Source of the DNA: Spartobacteria bacterium
GTDB lineage: Bacteria; Verrucomicrobiota; Verrucomicrobiia; Chthoniobacterales; Chthoniobacteraceae
Direction of reading: 5' to 3'
Assembly: GCA_021324825.1 (NCBI GenBank)
Contig: JAJPII010000028.1
Coordinates: 1 to 38,259, forward strand
DNA: 38,259 bases
Under the pieces are notes generated by a model, which saw only the letters and a program-made list of their open reading frames with translations, searched no databases and had not been told where the DNA came from. Positions 16,979 through 27,408 of this stretch are shown one piece after another. The number at the start of each line of letters is the position of its first letter. The first letter of the stretch is position 1. A program made the position numbers and the translations under genes.

Positions 16979-17976
16979 CCCGGCGCGTCTTCCTCGGGGC
17001 GCTGGTCGCGGCTTAGCAGTTCCATCATCCCCGCGCGGGACGATTTGTTTTCATAAAGCACCGCGTGGACCTGGTCGATGATCGGCGTGTCGATCTTGAG
17101 CTTCTTCGCGCACTCGTACGCGCTCCGCGTGGTCGGCACGCCCTCGGCCACCATCTTCATCGACTCGACGATCTCCGCGATGGTCTCGCCCCGCCCCAGC
17201 CGTTCGCCCACGCCCCGGTTGCGGCTGTGCCTGCTGAAGCAGGTGACCATGAGGTCGCCGATGCCGCTCAACCCCTGGAACGTCTCGCGCCTGCCCCCGA
17301 GCGCCACGCCCAGCCGGATCAATTCGGCGAGGCCGCGCGTCATCAGCGCCGCTTTCGAGTTGTCTCCAAAGCCCAGGCCGTCGCTCACCCCCGCGGAGAT
17401 GGCGAAGATATTCTTGAGCGCCCCGCCCAGTTCCACGCCCGCCACGTCGTCGCTCGTGTAAACGCGGAAATATTTGCCGGAACAGACGCTCTGCAATCGC
17501 TCCGCGACGCCGTTTTCGCGCGCGGCGATCACGGCGGCCGTCGGCATGCGGCGGGCGACTTCGGCGGCATGGTTCGGCCCCGAAAGCACGGCCACCGGAT
17601 TTGGAAAATACTCGCTCAGCACCTCGCTCATCCGCAAGCCGCTGCCGCGCTCGATCCCCTTCGTGCAGGAGAGGAAGATCGTTTCCGGCGAAGGATGCAG
17701 GGCCGCCAGCGCGCCCGAGACCTCCCGCGCCGCCTTGGACGGCGCGACGAAAACGAGCAGCCGCGCGTCGAGCAAGTCTTCCAGCGAAGCGGTGGGAGTG
17801 ATCGTCTCCGGAAGGCGCACCCCGGGCAGATACTCTTCGTTTAACCGGCTGGAGCGCATCCGCTCCACGCGTCCGGCGTCGTGTCCCCACAAGGCGACGG
17901 GCGTTCCGTTGCCCCCGAGCATCACCGCCAGGGCCGTGCCCCAGCTTCCCGCTCCGATGACGCCCGCCTTCTCCAT
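16975..17976 (-). CDS. gpsA: Glycerol-3-phosphate dehydrogenase [NAD(P)+]
   Basis: A 333-residue cytosolic enzyme that reduces dihydroxyacetone phosphate to sn-glycerol-3-phosphate for phospholipid synthesis. The Rossmann motif GAGSWGTALA is at residues 7-16. Other conserved blocks are LSGPNHAAEVARR, GALKNIFAISAGVSDGLGFGDNSKAA and GLSGIGDLMVTCFSRHSRNR. A longer open frame extends into plsY; ATG 17976 gives the standard N-terminus MEKAGVIGAGSWG. It starts 1 nt after the plsY stop, and PlsY uses its product. The TAG stop coincides with the edge of palindromic element copy 3. Confidence 0.96.
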   Translation of the reverse strand: MEKAGVIGAGSWGTALAVMLGGNGTPVALWGHDAGRVERMRSSRLNEEYLPGVRLPETITPTASLEDLLDARLLVFVAPSKAAREVSGALAALHPSPETIFLSCTKGIERGSGLRMSEVLSEYFPNPVAVLSGPNHAAEVARRMPTAAVIAARENGVAERLQSVCSGKYFRVYTSDDVAGVELGGALKNIFAISAGVSDGLGFGDNSKAALMTRGLAELIRLGVALGGRRETFQGLSGIGDLMVTCFSRHSRNRGVGERLGRGETIAEIVESMKMVAEGVPTTRSAYECAKKLKIDTPIIDQVHAVLYENKSSRAGMMELLSRDQRPEEDAPG

Positions 17977-17977
17977 G

Positions 17978-18586
17978 CTATTTGGGTTTCTTTGCAAAGC
18001 GGCTTTCTTCTCCCGCGAGCAGCCGCGCGACATTGGTCCGATGCCGCCATACGACAAGGATCGTCATCACGAGAGTAAAATAGAACGCGGGAACCGGCCC
18101 CCGCAACAGAAACACCGCGACGGGGAGCACGAGCGCGGCGGCTATGGAAGCCAGCGAAACGTAGCGTGTCGTGTAAAAAACCAGCAGCCATGTCGCGAGG
18201 ATGATGAGCGTCTCCGGCGGCACGAGGCCGATGAGCACGCCCGCGGACGTCGCGATGCCCTTCCCGCCCTTGAACCCCAGCCAGACCGGGAAACAGTGGC
18301 CCGCGACGCAACAGACGGCCGCCAGCATCCCGGCAAGGCCGGGCGATGGGGAAACGGCGTGTTGCGCGATGAAAATGCCCAGCCGCACCGCCGCGGCGCC
18401 TTTGAGGACATCCCCCGCGAAAACCAGCGTCCCCCATTTCCGGCCCAGGATGCGAAAGACATTCGTCGCGCCAATATTTCCGCTGCCGTGCCGCCGGATG
18501 TCCATGCCGCGCGAACGCGCGACGAGGAAGCCCGTCGGGATCGACCCGAGCAGGTAACTCGCCAGCACTATGAGAAAGAGAGTCAT
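17978..18586 (-). CDS. plsY: Glycerol-3-phosphate acyltransferase PlsY
   Basis: A 202-residue integral membrane enzyme that moves an acyl group from acyl-phosphate to glycerol-3-phosphate, the first step of phospholipid assembly. The family motifs SYLLGSIPTGFL, GSGNIGATNVFR and GFKGGKGIATSAG are present. About five membrane helices are predicted. ATG 18586 overlaps the polX TGA by 4 nt; the longer open frame lies inside polX. The gene is followed directly by gpsA, a common and functionally logical pair. Confidence 0.95.
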   Translation of the reverse strand: MTLFLIVLASYLLGSIPTGFLVARSRGMDIRRHGSGNIGATNVFRILGRKWGTLVFAGDVLKGAAAVRLGIFIAQHAVSPSPGLAGMLAAVCCVAGHCFPVWLGFKGGKGIATSAGVLIGLVPPETLIILATWLLVFYTTRYVSLASIAAALVLPVAVFLLRGPVPAFYFTLVMTILVVWRHRTNVARLLAGEESRFAKKPK

Positions 18587-20334
18587 TTCCGCGAACGTTT
18601 GGCGGCCAGGCGGCCTTCGACCTTCCCGAGCGGGAGACAGTTGATGACGTCCGCCTTCGTCAGCCACCCCTTGCGCGCCGCCGCCACGCCAAACCAGAGG
18701 TGTTGCAAGCGGGCGGTGTCGTGCGCGTCAGGATTGATGACGCACTTTACCCCCTTTTCCTTCGCCAGCGGCCACCAGCGCCAATCCATATCCAGCCGGC
18801 GCGGATTCCCGTTCAGTTCGATGATCGTCCCCGTCTCCGCCGCCGCTTCGATGACGGCGGGCATGTTCACCGCATACGGCTCGCGCGTCAGGAGCAGCCG
18901 CCCCGTCACGTGCCCGAGGAACGTCACGTAAGGATTCGAGATCGCGCGGATGATCCGGTTCGTCATCTCCGCCTCCGACAGGCTGAACGCCGCGTGGACG
19001 GACGCCACCACGTAGTCGAGCGACGCGAGCACGTCGTCGGGAAAATCGAGCGAACCATCCCGCAGGATGTCGCATTCCACGCCCGCGAAAAGCCGGAAAT
19101 CGTGAAACCCCTTGTTCATTTCGGCGATCTCCTTTCGCTGCGCCGCCAGCCGGGCCGCGTCCAGCCCGTGCGCCTGCACAGAGCTTTTGCTGTGATCCGC
19201 CATGCCGAGATATTCCAGCCCCAGTTCCTGCGCCGCCGCCGCCATCTCCGCCAGCGAAGCGTGGCCGTCGCTCGCCGTCGTATGATTATGAAACGTGCCG
19301 CGGAGATTGCTCAAGCGCACCAGGTCCGGCAGCGCGCCCCGCTCCGCCGCCTCGATTTCGCCCAGGTTCTCGCGCAATTCCGGCTCGATATACTCCAGCC
19401 CCAGCGCGCGGTACAGATCGGCTTCCTCGCGCACCATTGGCAGGGGATCGTGCTTCTTCGCGCCTTCCGCCGGGGCCAGCCGGTATTCATTCAACGTCCA
19501 CCCCCGCCCCAGCGCACGCCCGCGCATCGCCACGTTATGCTCCTTGCTCCCGGTGAAGTAGTTGATGGCAAACGGGTATTGCTCGTTCGTCACCACCCGC
19601 AAATCGCATTGGATGCCCGAGTGCAAGCGCACGCTCGACTTCGTCGCGCCGCGGGCGACCACGCTCTCGACCAACGGATGCGTCGTGAAAAAGGCGCCCA
19701 CCGCCTCCGGGTTTCTCGTCGAAACGATGAAGTCGAGATCGTGGATGATCTCCTTCCGCCGCCGGTAACTCCCGGCGATGCTCACCTGGGCCACATCCGG
19801 GTGCTCCCGAAACTCCTCCAGCAACTGCTCCGCGTTCGCCGCGGCGTCGCCGAGCAGATGGCTCCTGGAATAAACCGCCTTCTGCTCGATGGCACGGAGG
19901 ATGTTCTTCGCCGTCTTCTCGCCAAACCCGGGCAGCGCCGCGATGCGGCCATCCGCGCAAGCCGCCTTCAACGCCTCCAGCGACTCGATCTGGAGTTGCT
20001 CATGGAGCGCCTTGATCTTCTTCGCTCCGAGGCCCTGCACGTCGAACAACTCGAAAAGCCCCGGCGCAAACTCCGCCTGCAATTTCTCGAACGCCTCCAG
20101 CCGCCCCGTCCTCACCAACTCCGTGATCTTCTCCGCGATCGCCTTGCCGATGCCCGAAATCTCCGTAAGCGTCCCATCCTCCGCCGTCTTGAAAATATCC
20201 CCCGGGAACGTCTCCACGGCGCGCGCCGCGTTCGTGCAAGCGCGGATCTTGAACGGATTCTCCCCCTTGAACTCCAGCAAACGCCCAAACGCCTCCAGCA
20301 TCTTCACGATGTCCGGCTTGGTAATCGCGCTCAT
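18583..20334 (-). CDS. polX: DNA polymerase X family protein with PHP domain
   Basis: A 583-residue PolX. The N-terminal part has helix-hairpin-helix motifs ([34 protein letters not shown]). The nucleotidyltransferase core has [18 protein letters not shown], with the GS and DLD catalytic signature. The C-terminal PHP metallo-phosphoesterase domain has [23 protein letters not shown] and NPDAHDT. Bacterial PolX enzymes of this layout do gap filling and 3'-end processing in base-excision repair. ATG 20334 has GGGGAAAG just upstream. The end overlaps plsY by 4 nt, so this repair gene leads a lipid operon. Confidence 0.94.
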   Translation of the reverse strand: MSAITKPDIVKMLEAFGRLLEFKGENPFKIRACTNAARAVETFPGDIFKTAEDGTLTEISGIGKAIAEKITELVRTGRLEAFEKLQAEFAPGLFELFDVQGLGAKKIKALHEQLQIESLEALKAACADGRIAALPGFGEKTAKNILRAIEQKAVYSRSHLLGDAAANAEQLLEEFREHPDVAQVSIAGSYRRRKEIIHDLDFIVSTRNPEAVGAFFTTHPLVESVVARGATKSSVRLHSGIQCDLRVVTNEQYPFAINYFTGSKEHNVAMRGRALGRGWTLNEYRLAPAEGAKKHDPLPMVREEADLYRALGLEYIEPELRENLGEIEAAERGALPDLVRLSNLRGTFHNHTTASDGHASLAEMAAAAQELGLEYLGMADHSKSSVQAHGLDAARLAAQRKEIAEMNKGFHDFRLFAGVECDILRDGSLDFPDDVLASLDYVVASVHAAFSLSEAEMTNRIIRAISNPYVTFLGHVTGRLLLTREPYAVNMPAVIEAAAETGTIIELNGNPRRLDMDWRWWPLAKEKGVKCVINPDAHDTARLQHLWFGVAAARKGWLTKADVINCLPLGKVEGRLAAKRSRK

Positions 20335-20441
20335 CTTTCCCCGAGCATAACCCAACCCCCAACCCGGATGAAAGGGGGAAAGAGGCGCAACCCTTTCGCT
20401 TGCCCGCCGCCCCGTTTCTCCCTATGCTTCCAGATTCTCCA

Positions 20442-22229
20442 ATGAGCACAACCAGCACCCAACCCTCCTCCGCGAAAACGAAACCCGACGGCGGCCCCCA
20501 GCGCGGCGAAGCCATGCTCGGCGCGGAAATCCTCGTCGCCTGCCTCGAACGCGAAGGAGTCGAAGTCGTCTTCGCGTACCCCGGCGGGGCCAGCATGCCC
20601 ATCCACCAGGCCTTGACCCGCTCCAAGAGCATCCGCACCCTGCTGCCGCGTCACGAACAGGGAGGCGTCTTCGCCGCCGAAGGCTATTCCCGCGTCACCG
20701 GGCGGGCCGGCGTTTGCATGGCCACTTCCGGCCCGGGGGCGACCAATCTCCTCACCGGCATCGCGGACGCTTACATGGATTCCATCCCGCTGGTGGCGAT
20801 CACCGGCCAGGTGCCGCAGGCCATGATCGGCAAAGGCGCCTTCCAGGAGACCGACGTCTTCGGCATGACCCTGCCCGTCGTGAAGCACAACTACCTCGTC
20901 ATGAACGTCAACGAGATACCGCGCATCGTGAAGGAGGCCTTCCACATCGCGCAATCGGGGCGGCCCGGCCCGGTGCTCATCGACATCCCGAAAAACATCC
21001 AGGAAGCGCGGACGCAGCCCATCTTCCCGCAGGAAGTGCATCTGCGCGGCTACAGCGCCGACCGGAAAGCGGGCGATCTCGAACTGAACGAACTCGTCGG
21101 CCTCATCGGCGCGGCGAAAGAGCCGATGATCTATTGCGGCGGCGGCATCATCTCGGGCGACGCGTCGGTTGAACTGCTGGAATTCGCCGAGCGCACCCAG
21201 ATACCCGTCGCCACCACGCTGATGGGCATCGGCTGCTTCCCGGAAAACCATCCCCTTTCGCTGAAATGGCTCGGCATGCACGGCACCGTCTACGCCAACA
21301 ACGCCGTCAACGAAGCCGACCTGCTCCTGGCCATCGGCGTCCGCTTCGACGACCGCGTCACCGGCAAGATCGAGAAATTCGCTGAGCACGGAACCATCGT
21401 CCACATCGACATCGACAACTCGGAGATCAACAAGAACAAAGTCGTCCGCCTCCCCATCCTGAGCGACGTGAAATACGCCCTCGCCCGGCTCAACGAACTG
21501 CTGGCGAAAGCCGGCTACGAACGCGCCGGCGCCGGCAATTTCAGCCGCTTCCCCGGCTGGTATGAAAAGATCGCCGGCTGGAAACGGAGCTTCCCGCTCG
21601 CCTTCAAGGACACCGACACCATCATCCAGCCGCAATACGTCATCCGCCTCCTGCACGAGATGACCAAAGGCGAAGCCATCATCACCACAGGCGTCGGCCA
21701 GCACCAGATGTGGGCGGGCCAACATTACGACTTCATCCATCCGCGCACCTTCATAACCTCCGCGGGCCTCGGTTCCATGGGCTTCGGCTACCCCGCCGCC
21801 ATCGGCGCCAAAGTCGCGAAGCCCGACCGGCAAGTCATCGACATAGACGGCGACGGCTCCTTCCTGATGAACATCCAGGAACTGGCCACCGCCCACGTCG
21901 AAAACATCGCGGCCAAGGCCATCATCTTGAACAACCAGCACCTTGGCATGGTCGTGCAATGGGAGGACATGAAATACGAGAGCAACCGGGCCCACACCTT
22001 CCTCGGCGACCCGCGCGACCCCAAGCGCATCTACCCCGACTACGTCGCATTGTGCAAAGGCTTCGGCGTCCCGTGCGAGCGCGTCCTGGAGAAGAAAGAC
22101 CTGCGCGCGGCGATCCAGCGCCTGCTCGATGCGAACGAACCGTATGTATTGGACGTCATGGTGCCGTATACCGAACACGTCCTGCCGATGATCCCCGGAG
22201 GCGCCACCTACAAGGACGTCATCGTCTAG
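20442..22229 (+). CDS. ilvB: Acetolactate synthase, large catalytic subunit
   Basis: A 595-residue thiamine-diphosphate enzyme that makes acetolactate or acetohydroxybutyrate in branched-chain amino acid synthesis. The cofactor-activating Glu is in [19 protein letters not shown]. The central FAD-associated domain follows, and the ThDP/Mg motif is [15 protein letters not shown] with the downstream NN (ILNNQHLGM). ATG 20442 was chosen over in-frame ATG 20424 and an upstream TTG on family length. It is divergent from polX. The regulatory subunit ilvN is not next to it; a tRNA gene follows after 14 nt. Confidence 0.95.
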   Translation: MSTTSTQPSSAKTKPDGGPQRGEAMLGAEILVACLEREGVEVVFAYPGGASMPIHQALTRSKSIRTLLPRHEQGGVFAAEGYSRVTGRAGVCMATSGPGATNLLTGIADAYMDSIPLVAITGQVPQAMIGKGAFQETDVFGMTLPVVKHNYLVMNVNEIPRIVKEAFHIAQSGRPGPVLIDIPKNIQEARTQPIFPQEVHLRGYSADRKAGDLELNELVGLIGAAKEPMIYCGGGIISGDASVELLEFAERTQIPVATTLMGIGCFPENHPLSLKWLGMHGTVYANNAVNEADLLLAIGVRFDDRVTGKIEKFAEHGTIVHIDIDNSEINKNKVVRLPILSDVKYALARLNELLAKAGYERAGAGNFSRFPGWYEKIAGWKRSFPLAFKDTDTIIQPQYVIRLLHEMTKGEAIITTGVGQHQMWAGQHYDFIHPRTFITSAGLGSMGFGYPAAIGAKVAKPDRQVIDIDGDGSFLMNIQELATAHVENIAAKAIILNNQHLGMVVQWEDMKYESNRAHTFLGDPRDPKRIYPDYVALCKGFGVPCERVLEKKDLRAAIQRLLDANEPYVLDVMVPYTEHVLPMIPGGATYKDVIV

Positions 22230-22243
22230 CAACAATTTCCCCG

Positions 22244-22331
22244 GGATGGGTGACAGAGCGGTCGATTGTGCACGCCTGGAAAGCGTGTGTACCGAAAGGT
22301 ACCGGGGGTTCGAATCCCCCCCCATCCGCCA
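22244..22331 (+). tRNA. tRNA-Ser (anticodon GGA)
   Basis: An 88-nt cloverleaf with encoded CCA. The acceptor stem GGATGGG pairs with CCCATCC, followed by discriminator G. The anticodon stem CACGC/GCGTG encloses CTGGAAA, giving anticodon GGA for Ser UCC/UCU. The long variable arm GTACC-GAAA-GGTAC is typical of tRNA-Ser. The T arm is GGGGG-TTCGAAT-CCCCC. It starts 14 nt after the ilvB stop and may be processed from the same transcript. Confidence 0.97.
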
Positions 22332-22435
22332 TCCCACAGGGGTTGCTTAAACCGCCTGGGGACTCCGATTTCTTTCATTTCGGCAAGCGCATCCGGCGCT
22401 TTAAAAACGAACATGAAGGCGACGCATTCCCCCCA

Positions 22436-23095
22436 ATGGCTCAGATTTTCTCACCGCGGGCCAATACGTTCGCGCGTATCGGCATCGGGGGAGCGGTTGG
22501 CTTGGTGATCGCATTCACCTGGACGTGGAACACCCTTTACTGGTCGCCCTATGCAACGTGGGTGGGTGTGCCCCGCGAACAGCCGGTTCCGTTCAGCCAC
22601 AAGCATCACGTCGCCGGGCTGGGCATCGACTGCCGCTACTGCCACACCTCGGCCGAAAACTCCTCCTTCGCGGGCCTTCCCCCCACGGAAACCTGCATGA
22701 CCTGCCATTCGCAGCTCTGGACGAATGCCAGGCTCCTCGCCCCCGTCCGCGAAAGCCTGGCGACAAATATCCCGATCCGGTGGAACAGGGTGAACGATCT
22801 GCCCGATTTCGTTTACTTCGACCACGGCATTCACATCCATAAGGGAATCGGCTGCACGACGTGCCACGGGCCGGTGGACCAGATGCCGCTGACATGGAAG
22901 GCGAACACGCTTTACATGAAGTGGTGCATCGACTGTCACCGCGATCCGGAACGATTCATCCGCCGGCGCGACCAGGTCTTCAACGCGAAATGGCAGGCGC
23001 CTTCCGACCAGCAGGAAGAAGGCCTCAAGCTCCTTCGCGACTATCACGTCAACACCACGGGCCAGTTGACGAATTGCAGCATCTGCCACCGTTAA
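22436..23095 (+). CDS. actA: Alternative complex III subunit ActA, pentaheme cytochrome c
   Basis: A 219-residue membrane-anchored cytochrome with one N-terminal helix (about 14-30) and five CxxCH heme sites: CRYCH 66-70, CMTCH 87-91, CTTCH 140-144, CIDCH 164-168 and CSICH 214-218. This count and its place at the head of the cluster are diagnostic of ActA. It carries electrons from the complex III quinol site toward the oxidase. The ATG has no good Shine-Dalgarno. The 104-bp leader after the tRNA contains a small hairpin (AAGCGC/GCGCTT, 22385-22401). The stop is 1 nt before actB. Confidence 0.93.
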   Translation: MAQIFSPRANTFARIGIGGAVGLVIAFTWTWNTLYWSPYATWVGVPREQPVPFSHKHHVAGLGIDCRYCHTSAENSSFAGLPPTETCMTCHSQLWTNARLLAPVRESLATNIPIRWNRVNDLPDFVYFDHGIHIHKGIGCTTCHGPVDQMPLTWKANTLYMKWCIDCHRDPERFIRRRDQVFNAKWQAPSDQQEEGLKLLRDYHVNTTGQLTNCSICHR

Positions 23096-23096
23096 A

Positions 23097-26012
23097 ATGA
23101 AAATGAACCCTCCCGCTCCGCGGCAATATTGGCGCAGTCTCGAGGAAGCCGCCGGGACGCCGGAGTTCCTCGATTTCCTGCACCGCGAGTTTCCATCCGG
23201 GGCTTCGGAATGGACGGACGCGTTCAGCCGGCGGGATTTCCTGAAACTCATGGGCGCTTCCCTGGCGCTGGCGGGTCTCGGCGCCTGCACCAAGCAGCCG
23301 ATTGAAAGGATCGTCCCTTACGTGAGGCAGCCTGAGGAGGTCATCCCGGGCAAACCTCTCTTCTTTGCCACCGCCATGCAACTCGGCGGCTACGCTTCCG
23401 GCATCCTTGTGGAAAGTCACGAGGGACGGCCAACGAAGATCGAAGGGAACCCGGATCATCCAGCCAGCCTTGGGGCGACCAGCATCTTCGGACAGGCGGC
23501 TGTCCTGGATCTGTACGACCCGGATCGTTCCCAATCCGTGACCCATGAAGGAGAAATAAGCTCCTGGGAAGCCTTCCTGGCGCAAATGAGCGATGCGCTC
23601 CGGCAGCAACAAGCCGGCCAGGGCGCGGGGCTGCGGCTTTTGACCGGAACGATCACATCTCCCACACTCGCGTCACAGATCCAGGTGCTCCTCGCCAAAT
23701 TTCCCCGCGCAAAATGGCATCAGTTCGAGCCGCTGGGGCGCGATTCCGTCCGCGGAGGGGCTCTCATGGCTTTCGGGGAGGATGTTGAAACTCAATATCA
23801 TTTCGACAAGGCGGACGTCGTTTTATCCCTCGACTCGGATTTCCTTTTTTCCCATCCGGGCAGCCTCCGGTTCACGCGCGGGTTTACGGATCGCCGGCGG
23901 GTTAGCGCCGGTCGCGGGGGAATGAACCGCCTTTACAGCGTCGAAAGCACGCCGTCCATCACCGGTTCGATGGCGGACCATCGCCTGCCCCTGCGCGCGA
24001 GCGAAGTGGAAGCGTTCGCGCAGGCCCTGGCGGCGGAACTGGCAAGGGCCGGCGGCGGCGGCGGCGGCCCTCATGGCGAATGGATGGCTCCTTTGGCGGC
24101 CGACCTACAGGCGAATCGAGGGAAGAGCCTCGTCATCGCCGGGGAACAGCAGCCCCCGGCCGTCCACGCCCTGGCCCACGCAATCAACCACACGCTCGGA
24201 AATTTTGGCGCGTCCGTCACCTTCACGCCGCCAGTGCGGGCGAATCCCGTGAACGAAATGGATTCACTCCGTGAGCTGATGGCCGATATGAAGGCGGGAA
24301 ACGTCGAGATACTGGTCATCCTGGAAGGCAACCCCGTGTTCACCGCGCCGTGCGATCTGAATTTCGCCCGGGGTCTCTCCTCGGTAAAGCTGTCCGTCCA
24401 CCTCGGCTCTCATGAGGATGAAACTTCGGCGCTCTGCCATTGGCACATTCCTGCGGCCCATTTTCTTGAGACCTGGGGCGATACGCGAGCTTTCGACGGC
24501 ACGGTCTCCATTGTCCAGCCGTTGATCGAGCCACTCTATGCGGGCCGGTCGGGCGGCGAAGTTCTCGACGCCTTGACGCAGGCGCCGGTGCGCGGTCCGT
24601 ATGACATCGTGCGCGATTTCTGGAAGACGCGGAACCTCTGGCCGGACTTTGAAAAGGGTTGGCGCAAGGCGTTGCACGACGGCTTCATCGCCGGAACTGC
24701 CTTTCCCGAAACGCGGGTCGTCTTTCGCCCCCCGGACATCAAGGGCGGCGAAAAGCAGGAGGGCATCGAGATTATTTTCCGCCCCGACCCGGCGATCTGG
24801 GACGGCCGCTTCGCCAATAACGGCTGGCTTCAGGAATTGCCGAAGCCTCTGACAAAATTGACATGGGAAAACGCCGCCCTCGTCAGCCCCGCTACCGCGG
24901 AGAGCAAGCGGCTTGCCAACGGCGACATCGTGGAAATCCGCTGCCGGGGCCGTCATTTGCGCGCTCCGGTCTGGATCTCGCCGGGCCACGCGGACAACGC
25001 CGTGACGCTTCCCCTCGGTTACGGACGGGAACGCGCCGGGAGAGTAGGCTCGGGAGCTGGTTTCAACGCCTATGCGCTTCGCACTTCGGGCGCGCCCTGG
25101 TTCGATTCCGGCGCGGAGATCGTCCATACAGGCGAATGCCATTCTTTCGCAACCACACAGCACCATCACAGTGTCGAGGGCCGCGACATTATCCGCGCGG
25201 GAACGCTGGAGGAGTTTCTCTCCAACCCCGATTTCGCCTCGAAGATGGGCGGACTCCCCTCCCGCGAGGACACTCTCTACAACCCCTCGGAGCACGAGCA
25301 CGCCGGCTATGCCTGGGGAATGGTGATCGATTTAAACACCTGCACCGGCTGCAACGCCTGTGTCATCGCCTGCCAGGCGGAAAACAACATCCCCGTCGTC
25401 GGAAAGGACCAGGTGACGCGCGGGCGCGAGATGCACTGGATACGCGTCGATTCGTATTTCAGCGGGAACCCCTCCAACCCCGAAGTCAGCAACCAGCCGG
25501 CGCCGTGCATGCATTGCGAGAACGCGCCGTGCGAACTCGTCTGCCCGGTCGGCGCCACGGTGCATGACAACGAAGGGCTGAACGTCCAGGTTTACAATCG
25601 CTGCATCGGCACCCGCTATTGCTCGAACAACTGCCCTTACAAAGTGCGCCGGTTCAACTTCCTGGAGTTCAACGGCGCTTTGACTCCCAGTGAAAAGCTC
25701 GGGAAGAACCCCAACGTCACCGTCCGCAGCCGGGGCGTGATGGAGAAATGCACCTATTGCACCCAACGGATCACCGCGGCGCGAATCGCCGCCGAGGAAG
25801 CGGACAGAAAAATTCGGGATGGCGATCTCGTCACGGCCTGCCAGGCGGCCTGTCCGGCGGCGGCGATTGTTTTTGGCGACATCCACGACCCGAACAGCCG
25901 CGTCTCGAAGCTGAAAAAGCACCCGCTGAATTACAGCATGCTGGGCGACCTCAACACCCGGCCGCGAACAACCTACCTGGCGAAGCTAAGAAACCCCGGG
26001 CCTTCCCCGTAA
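23097..26012 (+). CDS. actB: Alternative complex III subunit ActB, molybdopterin-oxidoreductase-like iron-sulfur protein
   Basis: A 971-residue fused subunit. The N-terminus has a Tat-type signal (SRRDFLK at 44-50 followed by LMGASLALAGLGAC). The large middle part resembles molybdopterin oxidoreductases, but in known complex III it binds no molybdenum. The C-terminal ferredoxin-like part (from about residue 748) has four cysteine clusters: CTGCNACVIACQ, CMHCENAPCELVCP, CIGTRYCSNNCPYKVRRFNF and CTYCTQRI with ACQAACP. They would hold the usual [3Fe-4S]/[4Fe-4S] set. A six-Gly linker lies near residue 320. It acts on the outer face, passing electrons from quinol to ActA. Confidence 0.93.
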   Translation: MKMNPPAPRQYWRSLEEAAGTPEFLDFLHREFPSGASEWTDAFSRRDFLKLMGASLALAGLGACTKQPIERIVPYVRQPEEVIPGKPLFFATAMQLGGYASGILVESHEGRPTKIEGNPDHPASLGATSIFGQAAVLDLYDPDRSQSVTHEGEISSWEAFLAQMSDALRQQQAGQGAGLRLLTGTITSPTLASQIQVLLAKFPRAKWHQFEPLGRDSVRGGALMAFGEDVETQYHFDKADVVLSLDSDFLFSHPGSLRFTRGFTDRRRVSAGRGGMNRLYSVESTPSITGSMADHRLPLRASEVEAFAQALAAELARAGGGGGGPHGEWMAPLAADLQANRGKSLVIAGEQQPPAVHALAHAINHTLGNFGASVTFTPPVRANPVNEMDSLRELMADMKAGNVEILVILEGNPVFTAPCDLNFARGLSSVKLSVHLGSHEDETSALCHWHIPAAHFLETWGDTRAFDGTVSIVQPLIEPLYAGRSGGEVLDALTQAPVRGPYDIVRDFWKTRNLWPDFEKGWRKALHDGFIAGTAFPETRVVFRPPDIKGGEKQEGIEIIFRPDPAIWDGRFANNGWLQELPKPLTKLTWENAALVSPATAESKRLANGDIVEIRCRGRHLRAPVWISPGHADNAVTLPLGYGRERAGRVGSGAGFNAYALRTSGAPWFDSGAEIVHTGECHSFATTQHHHSVEGRDIIRAGTLEEFLSNPDFASKMGGLPSREDTLYNPSEHEHAGYAWGMVIDLNTCTGCNACVIACQAENNIPVVGKDQVTRGREMHWIRVDSYFSGNPSNPEVSNQPAPCMHCENAPCELVCPVGATVHDNEGLNVQVYNRCIGTRYCSNNCPYKVRRFNFLEFNGALTPSEKLGKNPNVTVRSRGVMEKCTYCTQRITAARIAAEEADRKIRDGDLVTACQAACPAAAIVFGDIHDPNSRVSKLKKHPLNYSMLGDLNTRPRTTYLAKLRNPGPSP

Positions 26013-26016
26013 CGCC

Positions 26017-27408
26017 ATGCACGAAGACCCCTCCCCAAGCGACGAAACCTCCCTCGGTTACCCCTCCGAACTGCTCGCCGCGGACCAGAGTTACGAGTCG
26101 GTCACCGAAACGATCGCCTCCGTCGTCCTCACCAAGCCTCAACCCAGGGTCTGGTTCTTCGGCTTCGCGATCGCCTTCTCCCTCCTCATGGTCTTCCTCT
26201 TCGCGGTTTCTTACCTGTTGCTGCGCGGCGTGGGAATCTGGGGGATCAACATCCCCGTCGCCTGGGGATTCGCCATCGTGAACTTCGTCTGGTGGATCGG
26301 TATCGGCCACGCGGGCACCTTCATCTCCGCCATCCTGCTGCTCCTCTTCCAGCAATGGCGGACCGCCATCAACCGCTTTTCCGAAGCCATGACCCTCTTC
26401 GCGGTCGCCTGCGCCGGCACATTCCCGCTGCTCCATCTCGGGCGCCCCTGGGTCTTTTTCTGGATCCTCCCTTACCCCGATACGATGGGGGTCTGGCCCC
26501 AGTTTCGCAGCCCGCTGGTATGGGACGTCTTCGCGGTGAGCACCTACTTCACCGTCTCGCTGCTGTTCTGGTTTCTCGGCCTGCTTCCCGATCTCGCGAC
26601 GATGCGCGACCGCGCCGTCAACCGCCCCCAACGCCTTTTCTACGGCATCCTTGCGCTTGGCTGGCGCGGCTCCGCCGTCCACTGGCAGCGCCACCAATCC
26701 GCCTATCTCCTCCTGGCGGGCCTGGCCGCGCCGCTGGTGCTCTCCGTGCACAGCGTGGTCAGTTTCGATTTCGCCGTGGCGATCGTCCCCGGGTGGCACT
26801 CCACCATCTTCCCCCCCTATTTCGTCGCGGGCGCCATCTATTCCGGCTTCGCGATGGTGCTCAACATCGTGATCCCCGTCCGCAAGATTTACAAACTCGA
26901 GAGCGTCCTCCCCATGCGCTACTTGAACAACATGGCCAACGTGATGCTGGCGACCGGCATCATGGTCGCCTACGGCTATTTCATCGAAGCGTTCATGGCC
27001 TGGTACAGCGGGGATATCTATGACAGGTTCATGATGTTCAACCGCGCGTTCGGCCCGTACGGCTGGGTTTTCGGACTGCTGATGCTCTGCAACGTGATCG
27101 TCCCCCAGGCGCTCTGGTCCAAGCGCGTGCGCAGGAATACGGCATCCCTCTTCATCGTCGCGCTTTTCATCAATGTGGGCATGTGGCTCGAGCGCTTCGT
27201 GATCGTGATAACGAGCCTTCATCGCGATTTCAGCCCGTCCGCCTGGAGCATGTATTATCCGACGATCTGGGACTGGGCCACGCTCATGGGCAGCATCGGC
27301 CTCTTCCTGAGCCTCCTCTTCCTCTTCATCCGGCTGATGCCCATGATCTCCATCTCCGAAGTCCGCGAACTGGTCGCCGAACCCTGGAAACGAAAGGCGC
27401 GCGCATGA
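26017..27408 (+). CDS. actC: Alternative complex III subunit ActC, NrfD/PsrC-like quinol-binding membrane protein
   Basis: A 463-residue membrane protein with about ten helices. It belongs to the NrfD/PsrC family, for example FVWWIGIGHAGTFISAILLLL and HSVVSFDFAVAIVPGWHSTIFPPYFVAGA. In known alternative complex III, ActC and ActF are paralogous membrane subunits, and ActC offers the quinol-oxidation site next to ActB. It starts 4 nt after actB and its TGA overlaps the actD ATG by 4 nt. Confidence 0.92.
   Translation: MHEDPSPSDETSLGYPSELLAADQSYESVTETIASVVLTKPQPRVWFFGFAIAFSLLMVFLFAVSYLLLRGVGIWGINIPVAWGFAIVNFVWWIGIGHAGTFISAILLLLFQQWRTAINRFSEAMTLFAVACAGTFPLLHLGRPWVFFWILPYPDTMGVWPQFRSPLVWDVFAVSTYFTVSLLFWFLGLLPDLATMRDRAVNRPQRLFYGILALGWRGSAVHWQRHQSAYLLLAGLAAPLVLSVHSVVSFDFAVAIVPGWHSTIFPPYFVAGAIYSGFAMVLNIVIPVRKIYKLESVLPMRYLNNMANVMLATGIMVAYGYFIEAFMAWYSGDIYDRFMMFNRAFGPYGWVFGLLMLCNVIVPQALWSKRVRRNTASLFIVALFINVGMWLERFVIVITSLHRDFSPSAWSMYYPTIWDWATLMGSIGLFLSLLFLFIRLMPMISISEVRELVAEPWKRKARA

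Noticed and set aside
22244..22331. tRNA-Ser as an integration site for a genomic island
   Set aside because: No integrase gene and no repeated tRNA 3' end is visible; the downstream genes are core respiratory genes.
24049..24069. GGC trinucleotide run in actB as a repeat element
   Set aside because: It is in frame and encodes a short Gly linker between parts of ActB; simple codon repeats of this size are common in G+C-rich genes.
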